A stretch of DNA of 64,000 nucleotides from Temperatibacter marinus (GCF_031598375.1 NZ_CP123872.1:2724501-2788500), one strand, 5' to 3'. Positions 1 through 9,600 are shown, numbered from the stretch's first letter. Program-made: numbers and translations. Notes: generated from the sequence alone by a model not told the origin.

Positions 1-476
1 ACTGGAATAACCGACTTAAGAGTCCTGCCTATTGGTGGTCGACTTTCTTTGGTATTGGGATGATCAAATGGGCCCCGGGAACTTGGGGGTCTTTATTTGG
101 CGCTATGGCAGGATATGGATTGATTCTTCTAGGATTTGATTGGGTAATGTTACTGGCAGCATCTCTCGTCGTAACCCTACTTTCAGTGAGGGCCATTGAT
201 CATATAGAAAAAGAGACTGGGATCCATGATAGCGGCGAAATAGTCATTGACGAAGTCGCTGGTCAGTGGATTGCAATGATACCTTTGACCTTTGCAGGGT
301 CTGAACTTACACTTGAAACAATTGCTTATAGTTTTGCTCTTTTCCGTCTCTTTGATATTCTTAAACCCTGGCCTATTGGCTGGCTTGACAAAAAAGTCTC
401 TGGCGGATTTGGTGTTATGGTTGATGATATTGTGGCAGGTTTAATGGCAGCCTTCTGCCTCTATTATATTCTTTAA
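1..476 (+). CDS. pgpA: Phosphatidylglycerophosphatase A, 5'-truncated by window edge
   Basis: Dephosphorylates phosphatidylglycerol phosphate to phosphatidylglycerol at the inner membrane. The reading frame is open to the left edge from base 3, and the residues before the first ATG at 60 (SPAYWWSTFFGIG) match the conserved PgpA N-terminus, so the gene starts outside the window and the ATG at 60 is internal. Visible family marks are PGTWGSL near the start, DEVAGQW in the middle and the acidic VDDIVAG near the C-terminus, with about three membrane segments between. It is followed after 9 bp by yeiH and then cinA; pgpA-cinA proximity is common in alphaproteobacteria. Identity is secure, the true start is not visible. 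Confidence 0.93.
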   Translation, partial: WNNRLKSPAYWWSTFFGIGMIKWAPGTWGSLFGAMAGYGLILLGFDWVMLLAASLVVTLLSVRAIDHIEKETGIHDSGEIVIDEVAGQWIAMIPLTFAGSELTLETIAYSFALFRLFDILKPWPIGWLDKKVSGGFGVMVDDIVAGLMAAFCLYYIL

Positions 477-485
477 GGAAATGCA

Positions 486-1478
486 GTGATACATTCTATT
501 AGACAGACAATGCCAGGATTTACAATTGCTTTGATCGTTGCTCTGGCTGCAATGTTTTTAAATGGTCATTACGGTGCCCCGACGATGCTCTTTGCTCTAC
601 TTCTTGGCCTCGCAATTGGTTTTCTTAATGACAGCCCTAAAATTCAGCCCGGTATCGCCTTCACTGCCAAAAAACTCTTAAGAATTGGCGTTGCACTCCT
701 TGGTTTGCGCATTGCCCTAAGCGATGTGACAGCCCTCGGGCTTAAACCTGTTCTCTTAATCATTGTTGGCGTTTTTTCAACAATCGCTGTTGGGCTTGTC
801 CTTGCAAAACTTCTTGGCTTTAGGAAAAGATTTGGGGTCTTAACGGGGGGTGCTGTTGCCATTTGCGGCGCTTCTGCGGCTATGGCCATTTCCAGTGTTA
901 TGCCCAAAGAAAAAGGATTAGAGCGCGATACAATATTTGCCGTCGTTGGTGTTACAACACTTTCGACCCTTGCTATGATTGTTTATCCGATTATCACCAA
1001 TTATCTTGGATATTCAGACAGCCAAGCTGGACTATTTATGGGCGGAACAATTCATGATGTGGCCCAAGTTATTGGGGCTGGTTTTTCAGTCTCTCAAGAA
1101 ACTGGTGAGCTTTCAACCTTAACAAAAATGATGCGGGTCGCAATGCTGGTTCCTGTTGTCATGATGATTGCCTTTGCCTTTCAAGCCAGGGCGAAGGCTT
1201 CAGGGTCAGCCCATTCAGGCACAGCGCCGACATTTCCTTTCTTTTTATTGGCCTTCATCGGTCTTGTCCTTTTAAACAGTTTCGTAGATATTCCTACGAC
1301 GGTTAAAGACCCATTGATCAATCTTTCTAAGTTTTGTCTGGTCATTTCCATTGTTGCAATTGGGATAAAAACACGTCTCCAAGAAATTTTTGAACTGGGC
1401 ATTAAACCAATCATTCTAATTGTCTTAGAAACTCTTTGGATAGCCATTCTTTTCTTGGTTGCTATTCCTTATCTTTAG
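486..1478 (+). CDS. yeiH: YeiH/UPF0324 family membrane transporter (putative sulfate exporter)
   Basis: A 330-residue, strongly hydrophobic protein with about ten predicted membrane segments. The glycine-rich GGTIHDVAQVIGAG stretch near residue 185 and GGAVAICGASAAMA near residue 120 are hallmarks of the YeiH/UPF0324 (PSE) family. The family is annotated as a putative sulfate exporter; its substrate here is unknown. The start is GTG at 486, preceded by AAGGAA at 475-480, 9 bp after pgpA. It sits between pgpA and cinA, reads in the same direction and probably shares their transcript. Family assignment is confident, function is not. Confidence 0.88.
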   Translation: MIHSIRQTMPGFTIALIVALAAMFLNGHYGAPTMLFALLLGLAIGFLNDSPKIQPGIAFTAKKLLRIGVALLGLRIALSDVTALGLKPVLLIIVGVFSTIAVGLVLAKLLGFRKRFGVLTGGAVAICGASAAMAISSVMPKEKGLERDTIFAVVGVTTLSTLAMIVYPIITNYLGYSDSQAGLFMGGTIHDVAQVIGAGFSVSQETGELSTLTKMMRVAMLVPVVMMIAFAFQARAKASGSAHSGTAPTFPFFLLAFIGLVLLNSFVDIPTTVKDPLINLSKFCLVISIVAIGIKTRLQEIFELGIKPIILIVLETLWIAILFLVAIPYL

Positions 1479-1491
1479 GAGAAAAGTGTCG

Positions 1492-1968
1492 ATGAAAACC
1501 CTGGCTGAACAAGTCATTGAAAAAGCATCTGAAAAATCTGTCATGATTGCAACAGTCGAAAGCTGTACAGGAGGCCTAATCATCGGAGCTCTCACCAATG
1601 TAGCTGGGTCCTCTGCTGTCGTGGACCGTGGTTTTATTACTTATAGTAACGAGTCTAAGCAAGACATGGTCAATGTGTCGATTAAGAGTTTAGAAAAATT
1701 CGGGGCAGTCAGTGAGGCTGTTGCCGGAGAAATGGCCTTTGGAGGACTAACCCATTCTAAAGCTGACCTTTCTATCTCTGTGACAGGCATTGCTGGACCA
1801 GGAGGTGGAACCGATGAAAAACCAGTCGGCATGGTATGTTTCGGTAGAGCAGAACTCGGACAACCACCCCATACAGAAACAATGATTTTTGAAGATAATG
1901 GACGAGAAAGTATACGGAAAGCTACGATAGAACATGCTCTTAAGCTCTTACTAGAGGCTTTATCTTAA
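1492..1968 (+). CDS. cinA: CinA C-terminal domain protein (nicotinamide-nucleotide amidohydrolase type)
   Basis: A 158-residue stand-alone CinA C-terminal domain, the form usual in alphaproteobacteria. Family members with this domain deamidate nicotinamide mononucleotide (PncC activity) in pyridine nucleotide salvage. Visible motifs are TVESCTGG near the N-terminus, carrying the catalytic serine region, and VTGIAGPGGG in the middle. ATG 1492 (MKTLAEQ) is chosen, with AGGAG at 1477-1481 upstream; GTG 1486 is an alternative with tighter spacing. The longer frame from 1459 would overlap yeiH. The stop codon overlaps the convergent ratA gene by 9 bp. Confidence 0.88.
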   Translation: MKTLAEQVIEKASEKSVMIATVESCTGGLIIGALTNVAGSSAVVDRGFITYSNESKQDMVNVSIKSLEKFGAVSEAVAGEMAFGGLTHSKADLSISVTGIAGPGGGTDEKPVGMVCFGRAELGQPPHTETMIFEDNGRESIRKATIEHALKLLLEALS

Positions 1969-2397
1969 GCCATACAATTCTTCGGCGCGAGATTCAAAAG
2001 CGTCAATCATTTTCTTGCTGGCTTCAGTAAAGACCGTCCCGATTAGGTTTTCTAATATTCGGGACTTAAACTCAAGATCAACTTCAAAGTCTACATGACA
2101 TCCGCCGCCTGCATTCTCCGAAAATTGCCAGTGATTATATAATCTTTTTAGCGGCCCTTTAATATAATCAACATTTACAGATTTAGGCGCCGTATAAGTC
2201 ACACGAGAGGTGAATGTTTCCCGAAAATTTTTAAATCCTATAATCAAATCCGCATCAAATTGCCCTTGTTTTTGAGCATAGACCCGAACTTTTTGACACC
2301 ATGGTAAAAATTGATCATAGCTATTCACATCAGAGACGAGATCAAACATCTGTTCAACTGAATAAGGCAAATCTTTCTTCATGGTCAGTTTAGGCAT
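1960..2397 (-). CDS. ratA: RatA/Coq10-type START-domain protein
   Basis: A 145-residue polyketide cyclase/START-like protein of the RatA/COQ10 family. Eukaryotic Coq10 binds coenzyme Q and supports respiration; bacterial RatA was described as a ribosome-associated toxin, so the role in alphaproteobacteria is not settled. Visible features are the N-terminal PYSVEQMFDLVSDV and the YDQFLPWC segment typical of the family. The start is ATG 2397 (MPKLTMKK), with GAGGG just upstream on the minus strand, 13 bp after lipA. The longer start at 2424 would overlap lipA. The lipA-ratA pairing is widely conserved in alphaproteobacteria. Confidence 0.88.
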   Translation of the reverse strand: MPKLTMKKDLPYSVEQMFDLVSDVNSYDQFLPWCQKVRVYAQKQGQFDADLIIGFKNFRETFTSRVTYTAPKSVNVDYIKGPLKRLYNHWQFSENAGGGCHVDFEVDLEFKSRILENLIGTVFTEASKKMIDAFESRAEELYGLR

Positions 2398-2410
2398 CAA
2401 GCACCCTCGA

Positions 2411-3334
2411 TTATTCAGCTGCACTCAATAGCTTTTTCTCACGGGCAGCTCTGAGCTTAGCAAAATCATCGCCAGCGAGATAACTAGAACGCGTTAATGG
2501 CGTCGATGAGATCATCAGAAAGCCTTTCCCTTTTGCCATCCTCTCATAGGATTTAAAGACATCAGGGTGAACGAATTCATGAACTTTCGCATGACGTTTT
2601 GTGGGCTGAAGATACTGACCTATAGTCATAAAATCAATATCAGCCGTCCGCATATCGTCCATAACCTGCGAAACTTCCATTCGTTCTTCTGACAGTCCCA
2701 CCATAATACCCGACTTTGTAAAAATAGTCGGATCAAGACGCTTTACAGTTTCAAGCAAGCGCAATGAATTATAATAGCGTGCGCCCGGTCTGATCCGCGG
2801 GTAAAGCCGTGGTACCGTTTCTAAATTATGATTAAAAACATCGGGGCGTCCTTCAGCGATGATACGCTCAACTGTAATATCGTCTGCTTTATTTCTAAAA
2901 TCAGGAGTCAAGATCTCTATTGTCGTATCTGGGCACATTTTCCTGATTTCTTGAACCACTTTTACGAACTGGTCTGCCCCCCCATCCTTAAGGTCATCTC
3001 GATCGACCGAGGTAATCACAATATGATTAAGCCCCATAGCTGCGCATGCTTCGGCTGTTTTCAGGGGTTCTTGGGGATCAACCGCCATTGGGCGCCCTGT
3101 TTTGACGTTACAAAAAGCACAAGCCCGTGTACAGGTATCACCAAGGATCATAACTGTGGCATGTTTTTCTTTCCAGCAGGTACCGATATTCGGACACGCT
3201 GCTTCTTCACAGACCGTATGAAGATTTTTACTCCGCATCATTTTGCGTGTTTCATTAGCCATCTGAGAAGTGGGGGCCTTGACACGCAACCATTTTGGTT
3301 TGCGCATATAGCCATCTTTTGTCACATCAGTCAT
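2411..3334 (-). CDS. lipA: Lipoyl synthase
   Basis: Radical-SAM enzyme that inserts two sulfurs into octanoyl groups on lipoyl domains, here the E2 and E1-beta domains of the PDH complex encoded just upstream. It has 307 residues, normal for LipA. Cys42, Cys47 and Cys53 form the auxiliary cluster motif, and Cys68, Cys72 and Cys75 form the CxxxCxxC SAM cluster. The C-terminal RSSY motif, whose serine ligates the auxiliary cluster, is present. It lies 89 bp downstream of lpdA; a GC-rich hairpin in that gap could reduce read-through from the PDH operon. The start at 3334 (MTDVTKD) is the usual one. Confidence 0.97.
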   Translation of the reverse strand: MTDVTKDGYMRKPKWLRVKAPTSQMANETRKMMRSKNLHTVCEEAACPNIGTCWKEKHATVMILGDTCTRACAFCNVKTGRPMAVDPQEPLKTAEACAAMGLNHIVITSVDRDDLKDGGADQFVKVVQEIRKMCPDTTIEILTPDFRNKADDITVERIIAEGRPDVFNHNLETVPRLYPRIRPGARYYNSLRLLETVKRLDPTIFTKSGIMVGLSEERMEVSQVMDDMRTADIDFMTIGQYLQPTKRHAKVHEFVHPDVFKSYERMAKGKGFLMISSTPLTRSSYLAGDDFAKLRAAREKKLLSAAE

Positions 3335-3370
3335 ACTCTATCACCTATTATCAGCGCTCATATAAACAAT

Positions 3371-3396
3371 GAGCAGGGAGATAGCACCCCCTGCTC
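3371..3396 (-). terminator. Hairpin between lpdA and lipA, possible attenuator or terminator
   Basis: On the minus strand an 8-bp GC-rich stem (GAGCAGGG/CCCTGCTC, loop of 10) lies 27 bp past the lpdA stop. It is followed by ATTGTTTATA rather than a clean U-run. It could weaken transcription from lpdA into lipA. Confidence 0.45.
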
Positions 3397-3423
3397 TGAT
3401 CTCAAAGCAAATTCGGCGCTCTC

Positions 3424-4818
3424 TTAGAAATGGATCATTTTCCCATAAGCATCAAGAACACTTTCGTGCATCATCTCAGAGAGTGTCGGATGCGGGAAGA
3501 CAGTATGCATTAATTCTTGTTCTGTCGTCTCTAGGGTTCGCCCTACAACATAGCCTTGGATCATCTCTGTGACTTCAGCACCAATCATATGGGCCCCAAG
3601 AAGTTCGCCTGTCTTCTTATCGAATACAGTTTTCACGAACCCTTCAGGCTCACCCAGTGCTATTGCCTTCCCATTCCCTTGGAAAGGAAATTTACCCACA
3701 TTAATATCGTAGCCTGCTTCTTTGGCTTTGGCTTCAGTCATTCCAACCGAAGCAACTTGTGGTCGACAATAAGTACAACCAGGAATATTAGATTTATCTA
3801 TAGGATGAACATCAGGCTGGCCCGTCATTTTCTCCACAGCAATAATGCCTTCATGAGAGGCTTTGTGAGCAAGCCAAGGTGCCCCTGTGACATCCCCAAT
3901 AGCCCAAAATCCTTTTTGGCCTGTATAGCCGTAGCCATCCGTGACAATGTGACCACGATCCATCTTAATGCCAACTTCATCAAGGCCTAGGCCTTCTGTA
4001 TTTGCCTGAATACCAATAGCAATGATCACTCGATCATAGGTTTCTTGCGTTTTCTTACCTTTTGCATCAATGGTCGCCGTAACTTGACCGTTAGCGACTT
4101 TCAAGTCAGTAACCCCGGCTTCCATTTTCAAGGTCATACCTTGTTTCTTGAATGATTTGGCAGCGAAATTAGAGACATCAGCATCTTCCACAGGAAGAAT
4201 ACGATCCATCATTTCAACCACTGTCACATCAGACCCAAGCTCGTTAAAAAAGCTAGCAAATTCAATTCCAATAGCCCCAGACCCAATAACCAAAAGTTTA
4301 CCTGGCACTGTATCTGGTTCTAAAGCATGTTTATATGTCCAAATATGCTTTCCATCAGCCTTAAGGTGCGGTAATTCACGAGCCCGTGCCCCTGTGGCGA
4401 TGACAATATCCTTGCCTTTAACATCTGTGCTTTTGCCGTCTTTAGCCTTAACAGTCAACACACCGGGCCCTTTGATCGTTGCTTGCCCTTCAATATGTGT
4501 CACTTTATTTTTTTTCAGCAAATGTGCGATACCCCCAGAAAGTTGTCCCGCAACACCCCGAGATCGTTTCACAACAGCGGCCAAATCATAATTCACTGTT
4601 GGGATTTCAAGCCCAAATTCTTTGGCATTTTTTGCAAGATGAAAGACTTCAGCCGATCGAAGCAGAGCCTTTGTTGGAATACAGCCCCAATTAAGACATA
4701 TCCCCCCTAAATGTTCTCGCTCAACACAAGCAACCTTCAGCCCAAGCTGAGCTCCACGAATAGCCGCGACATACCCACCAGGGCCACCACCAACAACAAC
4801 TAGATCATATTCAGACAT
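3424..4818 (-). CDS. lpdA: Dihydrolipoyl dehydrogenase (E3)
   Basis: FAD-dependent E3 subunit that reoxidises dihydrolipoamide in the pyruvate (and possibly 2-oxoglutarate) dehydrogenase complex, reducing NAD. It has 464 residues. The N-terminal GGGPGGYVAA binds FAD, the redox-active pair is Cys41/Cys46 in GGICLNWGC, an NAD-binding GSGAIGIEFA lies centrally, and the C-terminal FPHPTLSE holds the catalytic His. It is the last PDH-complex gene here, 24 bp after the cupin gene, and the start at 4818 (MSEYDLVVVG) is preceded by AAGG. Confidence 0.97.
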   Translation of the reverse strand: MSEYDLVVVGGGPGGYVAAIRGAQLGLKVACVEREHLGGICLNWGCIPTKALLRSAEVFHLAKNAKEFGLEIPTVNYDLAAVVKRSRGVAGQLSGGIAHLLKKNKVTHIEGQATIKGPGVLTVKAKDGKSTDVKGKDIVIATGARARELPHLKADGKHIWTYKHALEPDTVPGKLLVIGSGAIGIEFASFFNELGSDVTVVEMMDRILPVEDADVSNFAAKSFKKQGMTLKMEAGVTDLKVANGQVTATIDAKGKKTQETYDRVIIAIGIQANTEGLGLDEVGIKMDRGHIVTDGYGYTGQKGFWAIGDVTGAPWLAHKASHEGIIAVEKMTGQPDVHPIDKSNIPGCTYCRPQVASVGMTEAKAKEAGYDINVGKFPFQGNGKAIALGEPEGFVKTVFDKKTGELLGAHMIGAEVTEMIQGYVVGRTLETTEQELMHTVFPHPTLSEMMHESVLDAYGKMIHF

Positions 4819-4842
4819 GCTATAACCTTTTCAATAACCTGT

Positions 4843-5202
4843 TTATATTTTATCAGGATTTTCTACGCGTCTAGGATCCTCAACACCGCCTGTATGGTCT
4901 ACAGAGGCTTTTTCAATCAATAGAACGCTACATTCTTTTTCCGCAAAGGGCTTGTGCTCAACACCCTTTGGTACGATGACCATTTCTCCTGTCTCAACCC
5001 ATTCTGAGCGATCTCTATAATCCATCCGAAATCGGCCAGACAGAACAAGAAAGAGCTCATCTTCTTCCTTATGGGCATGAAAGACAAAATCACCTTCAAT
5101 CTTTGCAAGCTTCACATGGTAATCATCCATCTCACCCACCAGTTTAGGTGTCCACTGTTCTGTGAAGAGGGCAAGCTTTGAAGAAAGATTGATGACATCC
5201 AT
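4843..5202 (-). CDS. Small single-domain cupin protein inside the PDH operon
   Basis: A 119-residue single cupin domain. HAHKEEDELF around residues 43-52 and the later PKGVEHKP give the usual two cupin motifs with metal-binding His and Glu candidates. No signal peptide is visible. It lies between pdhC (26 bp upstream) and lpdA (24 bp downstream) on the same strand, so it is almost certainly cotranscribed with PDH. AAGGAAG precedes the ATG. No enzymatic role can be named. It could be a small-molecule isomerase, a dioxygenase-like enzyme or a sensor linked to pyruvate metabolism. Confidence 0.85.
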   Translation of the reverse strand: MDVINLSSKLALFTEQWTPKLVGEMDDYHVKLAKIEGDFVFHAHKEEDELFLVLSGRFRMDYRDRSEWVETGEMVIVPKGVEHKPFAEKECSVLLIEKASVDHTGGVEDPRRVENPDKI

Positions 5203-5228
5203 AAAAAGTCTTCCTTAGATGAGAGACA

Positions 5229-6536
5229 TTACAGAAGCATGGTCAGTGGATTTTCAATAAAGCCTTTATAAGCTTTAAGGAATTCCGCACCAACAGCCCC
5301 GTCAATGGCTCTGTGATCACAAGACAATGTACAGTTCATCACTGTGGCAACGGCTAGAGCGCCGTCTTTTACAACAGGACGCTGTTCACCTGATCCGACG
5401 GCAAGAATAGCCCCTTGTGGAGGATTAATAACCGCAGAGAATTCTTTAATCCCAAACATGCCAAGATTAGAGATTGAGAAAGTTCCACCAGACATCTCTT
5501 CTGGCATCAGCTTACCATCGCGGGCTCGTGTCGCCATGTCTTTCACTTCAGAAGCGATAGAGCCAAGCCCTTTTCCGCAGGCTCCTTTTACCACAGGCGT
5601 TACTAATCCACCGTCAACAGCAACAGCCACAGAGATATCTGCGCGGTCATACCAGTACATTTTATCACCGCCGAATTGAACATTGGCAGCAGGCACTGCT
5701 TTCAAGGCAAGGGCCACGGCTTTGATGATAAAGTCATTCACAGAAACCTTCACCCCTTCAGGCGCATTGGCATTCACTTCCTTACGCATTGCAAGAAGCT
5801 TATCAAGCTCACACTCCACAGTCAGGTAGAAATGAGGAACGGTTGATTTGGATTCAGTCAGACGTTTAGCGATAACCTTCCGCATGCCAGAAAGTTTAAT
5901 CTCTTCATGTGGATTATCGTCAATTGGGCCGTATTCTGTAGCATCAACGGGCGCTGCTGATGGAGTACCTACTGATTGCGGCGCTTTGACAGTTGCAGGA
6001 GCAGAAAGAGCAGCCTCAATATCACGCTTTACAATACGACCATTTGGACCAGTCCCTGTAACTGTAGAAATATCAATCCCTTCATTCCCAGCGATACGTT
6101 TAGCAAGGGGGGATGCCTTTACACGGCCCCCTTCAGACCCTTGAACTGTTTGAGAAGCTAGAGGAGCAGCTGCTGTTTGGGCAACTTGAGGGGCAGCTTG
6201 CGGGGATGGACTTTCCTCGGCAGGTGCTTCATTACTTGATCCAGCTTGGGGTTTCGCAGATCCTGCAGAGGCAATTGCATCCGCAGCGTCCTCGCCCTCT
6301 TCTGCCATGATCGCAATTAACTCACCCACAGCAACATCTTCAGATCCTTCTGCAATAAAAATCTTAGCGATGATCCCTTCATCAATACTTTCGACTTCCA
6401 TTGTGGCCTTGTCGGTTTCAATTTCAGCAATGACATCACCGCTTTCTACTGAATCACCCTCTTTAACAAGCCAGTTTGCAAGAGTACCCTTTTCCATAGT
6501 TGGGCTTAGTGCCGGCATAAAAATTTCAATAGCCAT
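5229..6536 (-). CDS. pdhC: Pyruvate dehydrogenase E2, dihydrolipoyllysine acetyltransferase
   Basis: Core subunit of the PDH complex that transfers acetyl from lipoyl to CoA. The 435-residue chain has one N-terminal lipoyl domain with modified Lys43 (ETDKATME), an Ala/Pro/Gln-rich linker at about 85-135, a peripheral subunit-binding domain around 136-175 ([11 protein letters not shown]) and a catalytic acetyltransferase domain ending in CDHRAIDG with His408 and Asp412. AAAGGAC precedes the ATG. It is separated from pdhB by 120 bp with no obvious terminator. Its lipoyl domain is very similar to that on PdhB. Confidence 0.97.
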   Translation of the reverse strand: MAIEIFMPALSPTMEKGTLANWLVKEGDSVESGDVIAEIETDKATMEVESIDEGIIAKIFIAEGSEDVAVGELIAIMAEEGEDAADAIASAGSAKPQAGSSNEAPAEESPSPQAAPQVAQTAAAPLASQTVQGSEGGRVKASPLAKRIAGNEGIDISTVTGTGPNGRIVKRDIEAALSAPATVKAPQSVGTPSAAPVDATEYGPIDDNPHEEIKLSGMRKVIAKRLTESKSTVPHFYLTVECELDKLLAMRKEVNANAPEGVKVSVNDFIIKAVALALKAVPAANVQFGGDKMYWYDRADISVAVAVDGGLVTPVVKGACGKGLGSIASEVKDMATRARDGKLMPEEMSGGTFSISNLGMFGIKEFSAVINPPQGAILAVGSGEQRPVVKDGALAVATVMNCTLSCDHRAIDGAVGAEFLKAYKGFIENPLTMLL

Positions 6537-6655
6537 AGTTTTTGTCCTTTATTCAGACTTAACTTAAATTTGGTTTATATAGGAGAATAATGAGGCACTT
6601 GAAGTTTCATCCTAAACTAGATGATTTTGCCTTTCCTATGCATTCTCCAATCTCA

Positions 6656-8035
6656 TTAATCCTTATAGCAAACCGCCTTGACCGCTGGAGTGATGCGTGC
6701 GGCACTCACGACAGCTGCTTTTTCTAGATTATTTGCATAAGGGAGCGGCACATCAACACTATTCACTCGTGTCACAGGAGCATCTAACCAATCAAAGGCT
6801 TGCTCCATCAGACGTGCCGATAAATCTGAGGCGACAGAACACTGCGGCCAGCCTTCTTCAGCGACAACACACCGGTTTGTTTTCTTAACAGAGGAAATGA
6901 TTGTATCCATGTCGAGAGGTCGAATGGTTCTTAAATCGATCACTTCTGCACTGATGCCCTCTTGTGCAAGGTCATCGGCAGCTTTCAACGCTTCACCAAC
7001 CGTGATAGAATAAGATACGATGGTTACATCTGTTCCTTCGCGCATTATCCGTGCTTTCCCAATAGGAAGCGTATAGTCTGCAAGGTCAGGAACATCAAAG
7101 CTTTCACCGTACATCAGTTCATTTTCAAGGAAGACCACAGGATTTGGATCTTGAATTGCTGCTTTTAACAAGCCTTTAGCGTCAGCGGCATCGTAAGGTG
7201 CAATAACTTTAAGGCCTGGAACATTTGCATACCAAGATGCGTAGTTCTGACTGTGCTGAGCACCAACACGACTGGCAGCACCGTTTGGTCCGCGGAAGAC
7301 AATCGGACTTTCAACCAACCCGCCTGACATATAGCGCGTTTTTGCGCTTGAGTTAATTATATGATCAATGGCCTGCATTGCGAAGTTAAAGGTCATAAAT
7401 TCCACGACCGGCTTCAGGCCCGCCATGGCAGCCCCGGCGCCCAGACCGGCAAAACCATGCTCTGTAATCGGTGTATCTATAACTCTATCAGCGCCGAATT
7501 CATCAAGAAGTCCCTGTGTGACTTTATAGGCGCCTTGATATTCAGCGACTTCTTCCCCCATTACGAAGACTGTATTGTCTTTGCGCATTTCTTCAGCCAT
7601 CGCATCGCGTAAAGCTTCACGGACTGTAATTGTTTTATATTCTGTTCCTTCGGGCACCTCTGGATCTGAAGCAACACCAACTGATTGAATATCTGTTTGT
7701 GATGGTTCTTGCTCTGGGGCGCTAGAAACTGTCTCAGCAGAGGAAACAGAAACATCTGCTGAGGGCTTTGCTTCTATAGAAGAGGCATCTTCCCCCTCTT
7801 CAGCAACAAGTGCAATTAGCTGCCCAACAGGGACGTCCTCTGACCCCTCTTCAACCAGAATTTGAGCGACAACGCCCTCATCCACAGCTTCAACTTCCAT
7901 TGTTGCTTTATCTGTTTCAATTTCAGCAATCACATCGCCGCTTTCAATTGAATCCCCTTCTTTCACTAGCCATTTAGCAAGTGTGCCCTTTTCCATTGTT
8001 GGGCTGAGGGCTGGCATGGTAATTTCAATCGCCAT
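6656..8035 (-). CDS. pdhB: Pyruvate dehydrogenase E1 beta with N-terminal lipoyl domain
   Basis: E1-beta subunit of the pyruvate dehydrogenase. The 459-residue protein begins with a complete lipoyl domain (lipoyl Lys43 in ETDKATME) and an acidic Ser/Glu/Ala linker, followed from about residue 135 by the transketolase central and C-terminal domains. Lipoylated E1-beta is a known alphaproteobacterial arrangement. The start is ATG 8035, one base after the pdhA stop; its Shine-Dalgarno GGAGAG lies in the last codons of pdhA, so the two are translationally coupled. An open extension to 8119 lies inside pdhA and is not used. Confidence 0.96.
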   Translation of the reverse strand: MAIEITMPALSPTMEKGTLAKWLVKEGDSIESGDVIAEIETDKATMEVEAVDEGVVAQILVEEGSEDVPVGQLIALVAEEGEDASSIEAKPSADVSVSSAETVSSAPEQEPSQTDIQSVGVASDPEVPEGTEYKTITVREALRDAMAEEMRKDNTVFVMGEEVAEYQGAYKVTQGLLDEFGADRVIDTPITEHGFAGLGAGAAMAGLKPVVEFMTFNFAMQAIDHIINSSAKTRYMSGGLVESPIVFRGPNGAASRVGAQHSQNYASWYANVPGLKVIAPYDAADAKGLLKAAIQDPNPVVFLENELMYGESFDVPDLADYTLPIGKARIMREGTDVTIVSYSITVGEALKAADDLAQEGISAEVIDLRTIRPLDMDTIISSVKKTNRCVVAEEGWPQCSVASDLSARLMEQAFDWLDAPVTRVNSVDVPLPYANNLEKAAVVSAARITPAVKAVCYKD

Positions 8036-8036
8036 C

Positions 8037-9071
8037 TTAATACTCTCCATTCGCAAGAACGTCTGTGTAGAGCTCAGACAGATCTGGCTCTGGACTTTGT
8101 TGTGCAAATTCTGCGGCATCCGCTACTATTTGTTTTGTCGCTTTATCAAGATCTTTCAACTGAGCTTCATCAGCGGCACCAGCCTTAAGAATCTTCTCTT
8201 TTAACTGTTCGATCGCATCCCGTTCAGACCGCATCTTTTTGACTTCGTCTTTGCTGCGATATTTAGCCGGGTCAGACATTGAATGACCGCGATATCTGTA
8301 GGTTTTCATCTCAAGGATGTACGGACCTTTTCCTTCTCGGCAGTGCTTCACAGCGCGGTCAGTCGCTTCGCGCACTGCAAGAACATTCATTCCATCAACC
8401 TGCTCACCAGGGATGCCGAAACCCTCGCCTCTTCTAAACAGCTCTGTCTCCTTAGACGCTCTCGCAACTGAGGTGCCCATCGCATACTGATTATTTTCAA
8501 TAATATAAATAACAGGAAGCTGCCAGAGAGCTGCCATATTATAGCTTTCGTAGACCTGTCCCTGATGTGCAGCCCCATCTCCGTAATAGGCAACAGATAC
8601 ACGATCTGTCTTCTTATACTTGTGCGCAAAAGCAAGCCCAGTTCCCAGAGAAACCTGTGCACCGACAATCCCGTGTCCACCGTAAAACCCATTCTCAGGA
8701 TCAAACATGTGCATCGAACCGCCCTTTCCTTTAGAACAACCGCCAATGCGACCGGTCAATTCTGACATGACAGCGCGAGGTTCTGTTCCAGCAAGAATAG
8801 CGTGACCATGAGCCCGGTAGGACGTAATAACATCATCGCCTTTGTCTAGACCGGATTGAATGCCTGTTAACACGGCCTCTTGACCGATATAGAGATGACA
8901 AAAACCACCGATCAAGCCCATGCCATACATCTGCCCAGCTTTTTCTTCAAAGCGGCGGATAAGAAGCATATCTTTATAAAATTGAAGCAATTCCTCATTT
9001 GAGGCTTTATACTCTGCCGTTTTTGCAGAGCGTTTCGCGGAAGTGCGTTTAGAAGCAGTTTTAGCAACCAT
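8037..9071 (-). CDS. pdhA: Pyruvate dehydrogenase E1 alpha
   Basis: Thiamine-diphosphate-dependent E1-alpha subunit that decarboxylates pyruvate. The 344-residue form starts at ATG 9071 (MVAKTASK) with AGGG upstream; a longer frame to 9146 has no support. Residues 164-166 GDG to 193-194 NN form the ThDP-binding motif, and the phosphorylation-loop-like [13 protein letters not shown] is present near the C-terminus. The first 20 residues are a basic Lys/Ser/Thr tail. It is the first gene of the PDH operon; the 220-bp upstream region carries a tandem repeat and a palindrome. Confidence 0.96.
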   Translation of the reverse strand: MVAKTASKRTSAKRSAKTAEYKASNEELLQFYKDMLLIRRFEEKAGQMYGMGLIGGFCHLYIGQEAVLTGIQSGLDKGDDVITSYRAHGHAILAGTEPRAVMSELTGRIGGCSKGKGGSMHMFDPENGFYGGHGIVGAQVSLGTGLAFAHKYKKTDRVSVAYYGDGAAHQGQVYESYNMAALWQLPVIYIIENNQYAMGTSVARASKETELFRRGEGFGIPGEQVDGMNVLAVREATDRAVKHCREGKGPYILEMKTYRYRGHSMSDPAKYRSKDEVKKMRSERDAIEQLKEKILKAGAADEAQLKDLDKATKQIVADAAEFAQQSPEPDLSELYTDVLANGEY

Positions 9072-9146
9072 TAATAAGACCCTATTCACTATTATCTCTG
9101 GAATACTCTCCCACAGATGGGAAGATGCATCACAAAAATCACGCAC

Positions 9147-9163
9147 GCGATCATCACGATCGC
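9147..9163. promoter_or_regulatory. Palindrome in pdhA leader
   Basis: Perfect inverted repeat GCGATC-ATCAC-GATCGC, about 76-92 bp upstream of the pdhA ATG. It could be an operator for a PDH regulator or an RNA hairpin in the leader. No known binding consensus is matched. Confidence 0.4.
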
Positions 9164-9184
9164 CTGCGCACTATGATTCCATAA

Positions 9185-9202
9185 GTGATACTAGTGATAC
9201 TA
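9185..9202. repeat. Exact 9-bp tandem repeat upstream of pdhA
   Basis: GTGATACTA occurs twice in a row. On the minus strand each copy gives a TATCAC hexamer, and the copy nearer ftsB lies 17 bp after TTGCAA, so the repeat overlaps a plausible -10 region for the PDH operon. The rest of the 9072-9291 gap is AT-rich with nothing else recognised. Confidence 0.5.
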
Positions 9203-9291
9203 GGAAATTTGATAAATTGCAATAGACTTTAAGTTATTGTAATATAGTGATAATATATAATTAACCTACTTTTAGTTAATGGCAAATATCT

Positions 9292-9600
9292 CTAATTCAA
9301 AACGACAACTTCATCGACAGCAACAAAACCAAGTTTCTGCCTAACCTGTTCTTCAAGCAAATCCGGATCAACACGCTTCTCATCCATTAACGCAACTTGT
9401 CGTTTCAATCTTTGCTTATGCGTATTAATTGTATCCAGTTGCTGTTGATAGCGTGCTTGTTGCGCTTCCAACTTATCTAAAGCTGGCAGGCCATTTTCGG
9501 CTTGAAAGGCCTCAAGAGATAACCAGGTGACGCAAACAAGCGCCAACCCGATTAACCAAACCCGTCCCAAATGAAATTTTATATTTCTTAATTGTTCCAT
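9292..9600 (-). CDS. ftsB: FtsB/DivIC family septum formation initiator
   Basis: Small bitopic divisome protein expected to pair with FtsL and FtsQ. It has 102 residues: a short cytoplasmic N-terminus, one membrane segment at about 13-30, a periplasmic coiled coil at about 36-75 rich in Gln/Leu/Lys, and the C-terminal segment DLLEEQVRQKLGFV typical of the family. In related alphaproteobacteria ftsB lies between eno and pdhA; here it still precedes pdhA but eno is 25 kb away. No Shine-Dalgarno precedes the ATG, and a possible TTGATT/TCTATA promoter would put the transcript start at or near the ATG, suggesting a leaderless mRNA. Its promoter carries six GANTC sites. Confidence 0.9.
   Translation of the reverse strand: MEQLRNIKFHLGRVWLIGLALVCVTWLSLEAFQAENGLPALDKLEAQQARYQQQLDTINTHKQRLKRQVALMDEKRVDPDLLEEQVRQKLGFVAVDEVVVLN

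Noticed and set aside
2828-3427. Long antisense frame in lipA
   Set aside because: Shadow of lipA; no ribosome site and no family resemblance.
6537-6655. GGAGAAT/ATTCTCC inverted repeat in the pdhB-pdhC gap as an operator
   Set aside because: Short, widely spaced and AT-rich; no support beyond chance.
8036-8119. N-terminal extension of pdhB
   Set aside because: It lies inside pdhA; the lipoyl domain and the GGAGAG site fix the start at 8035.
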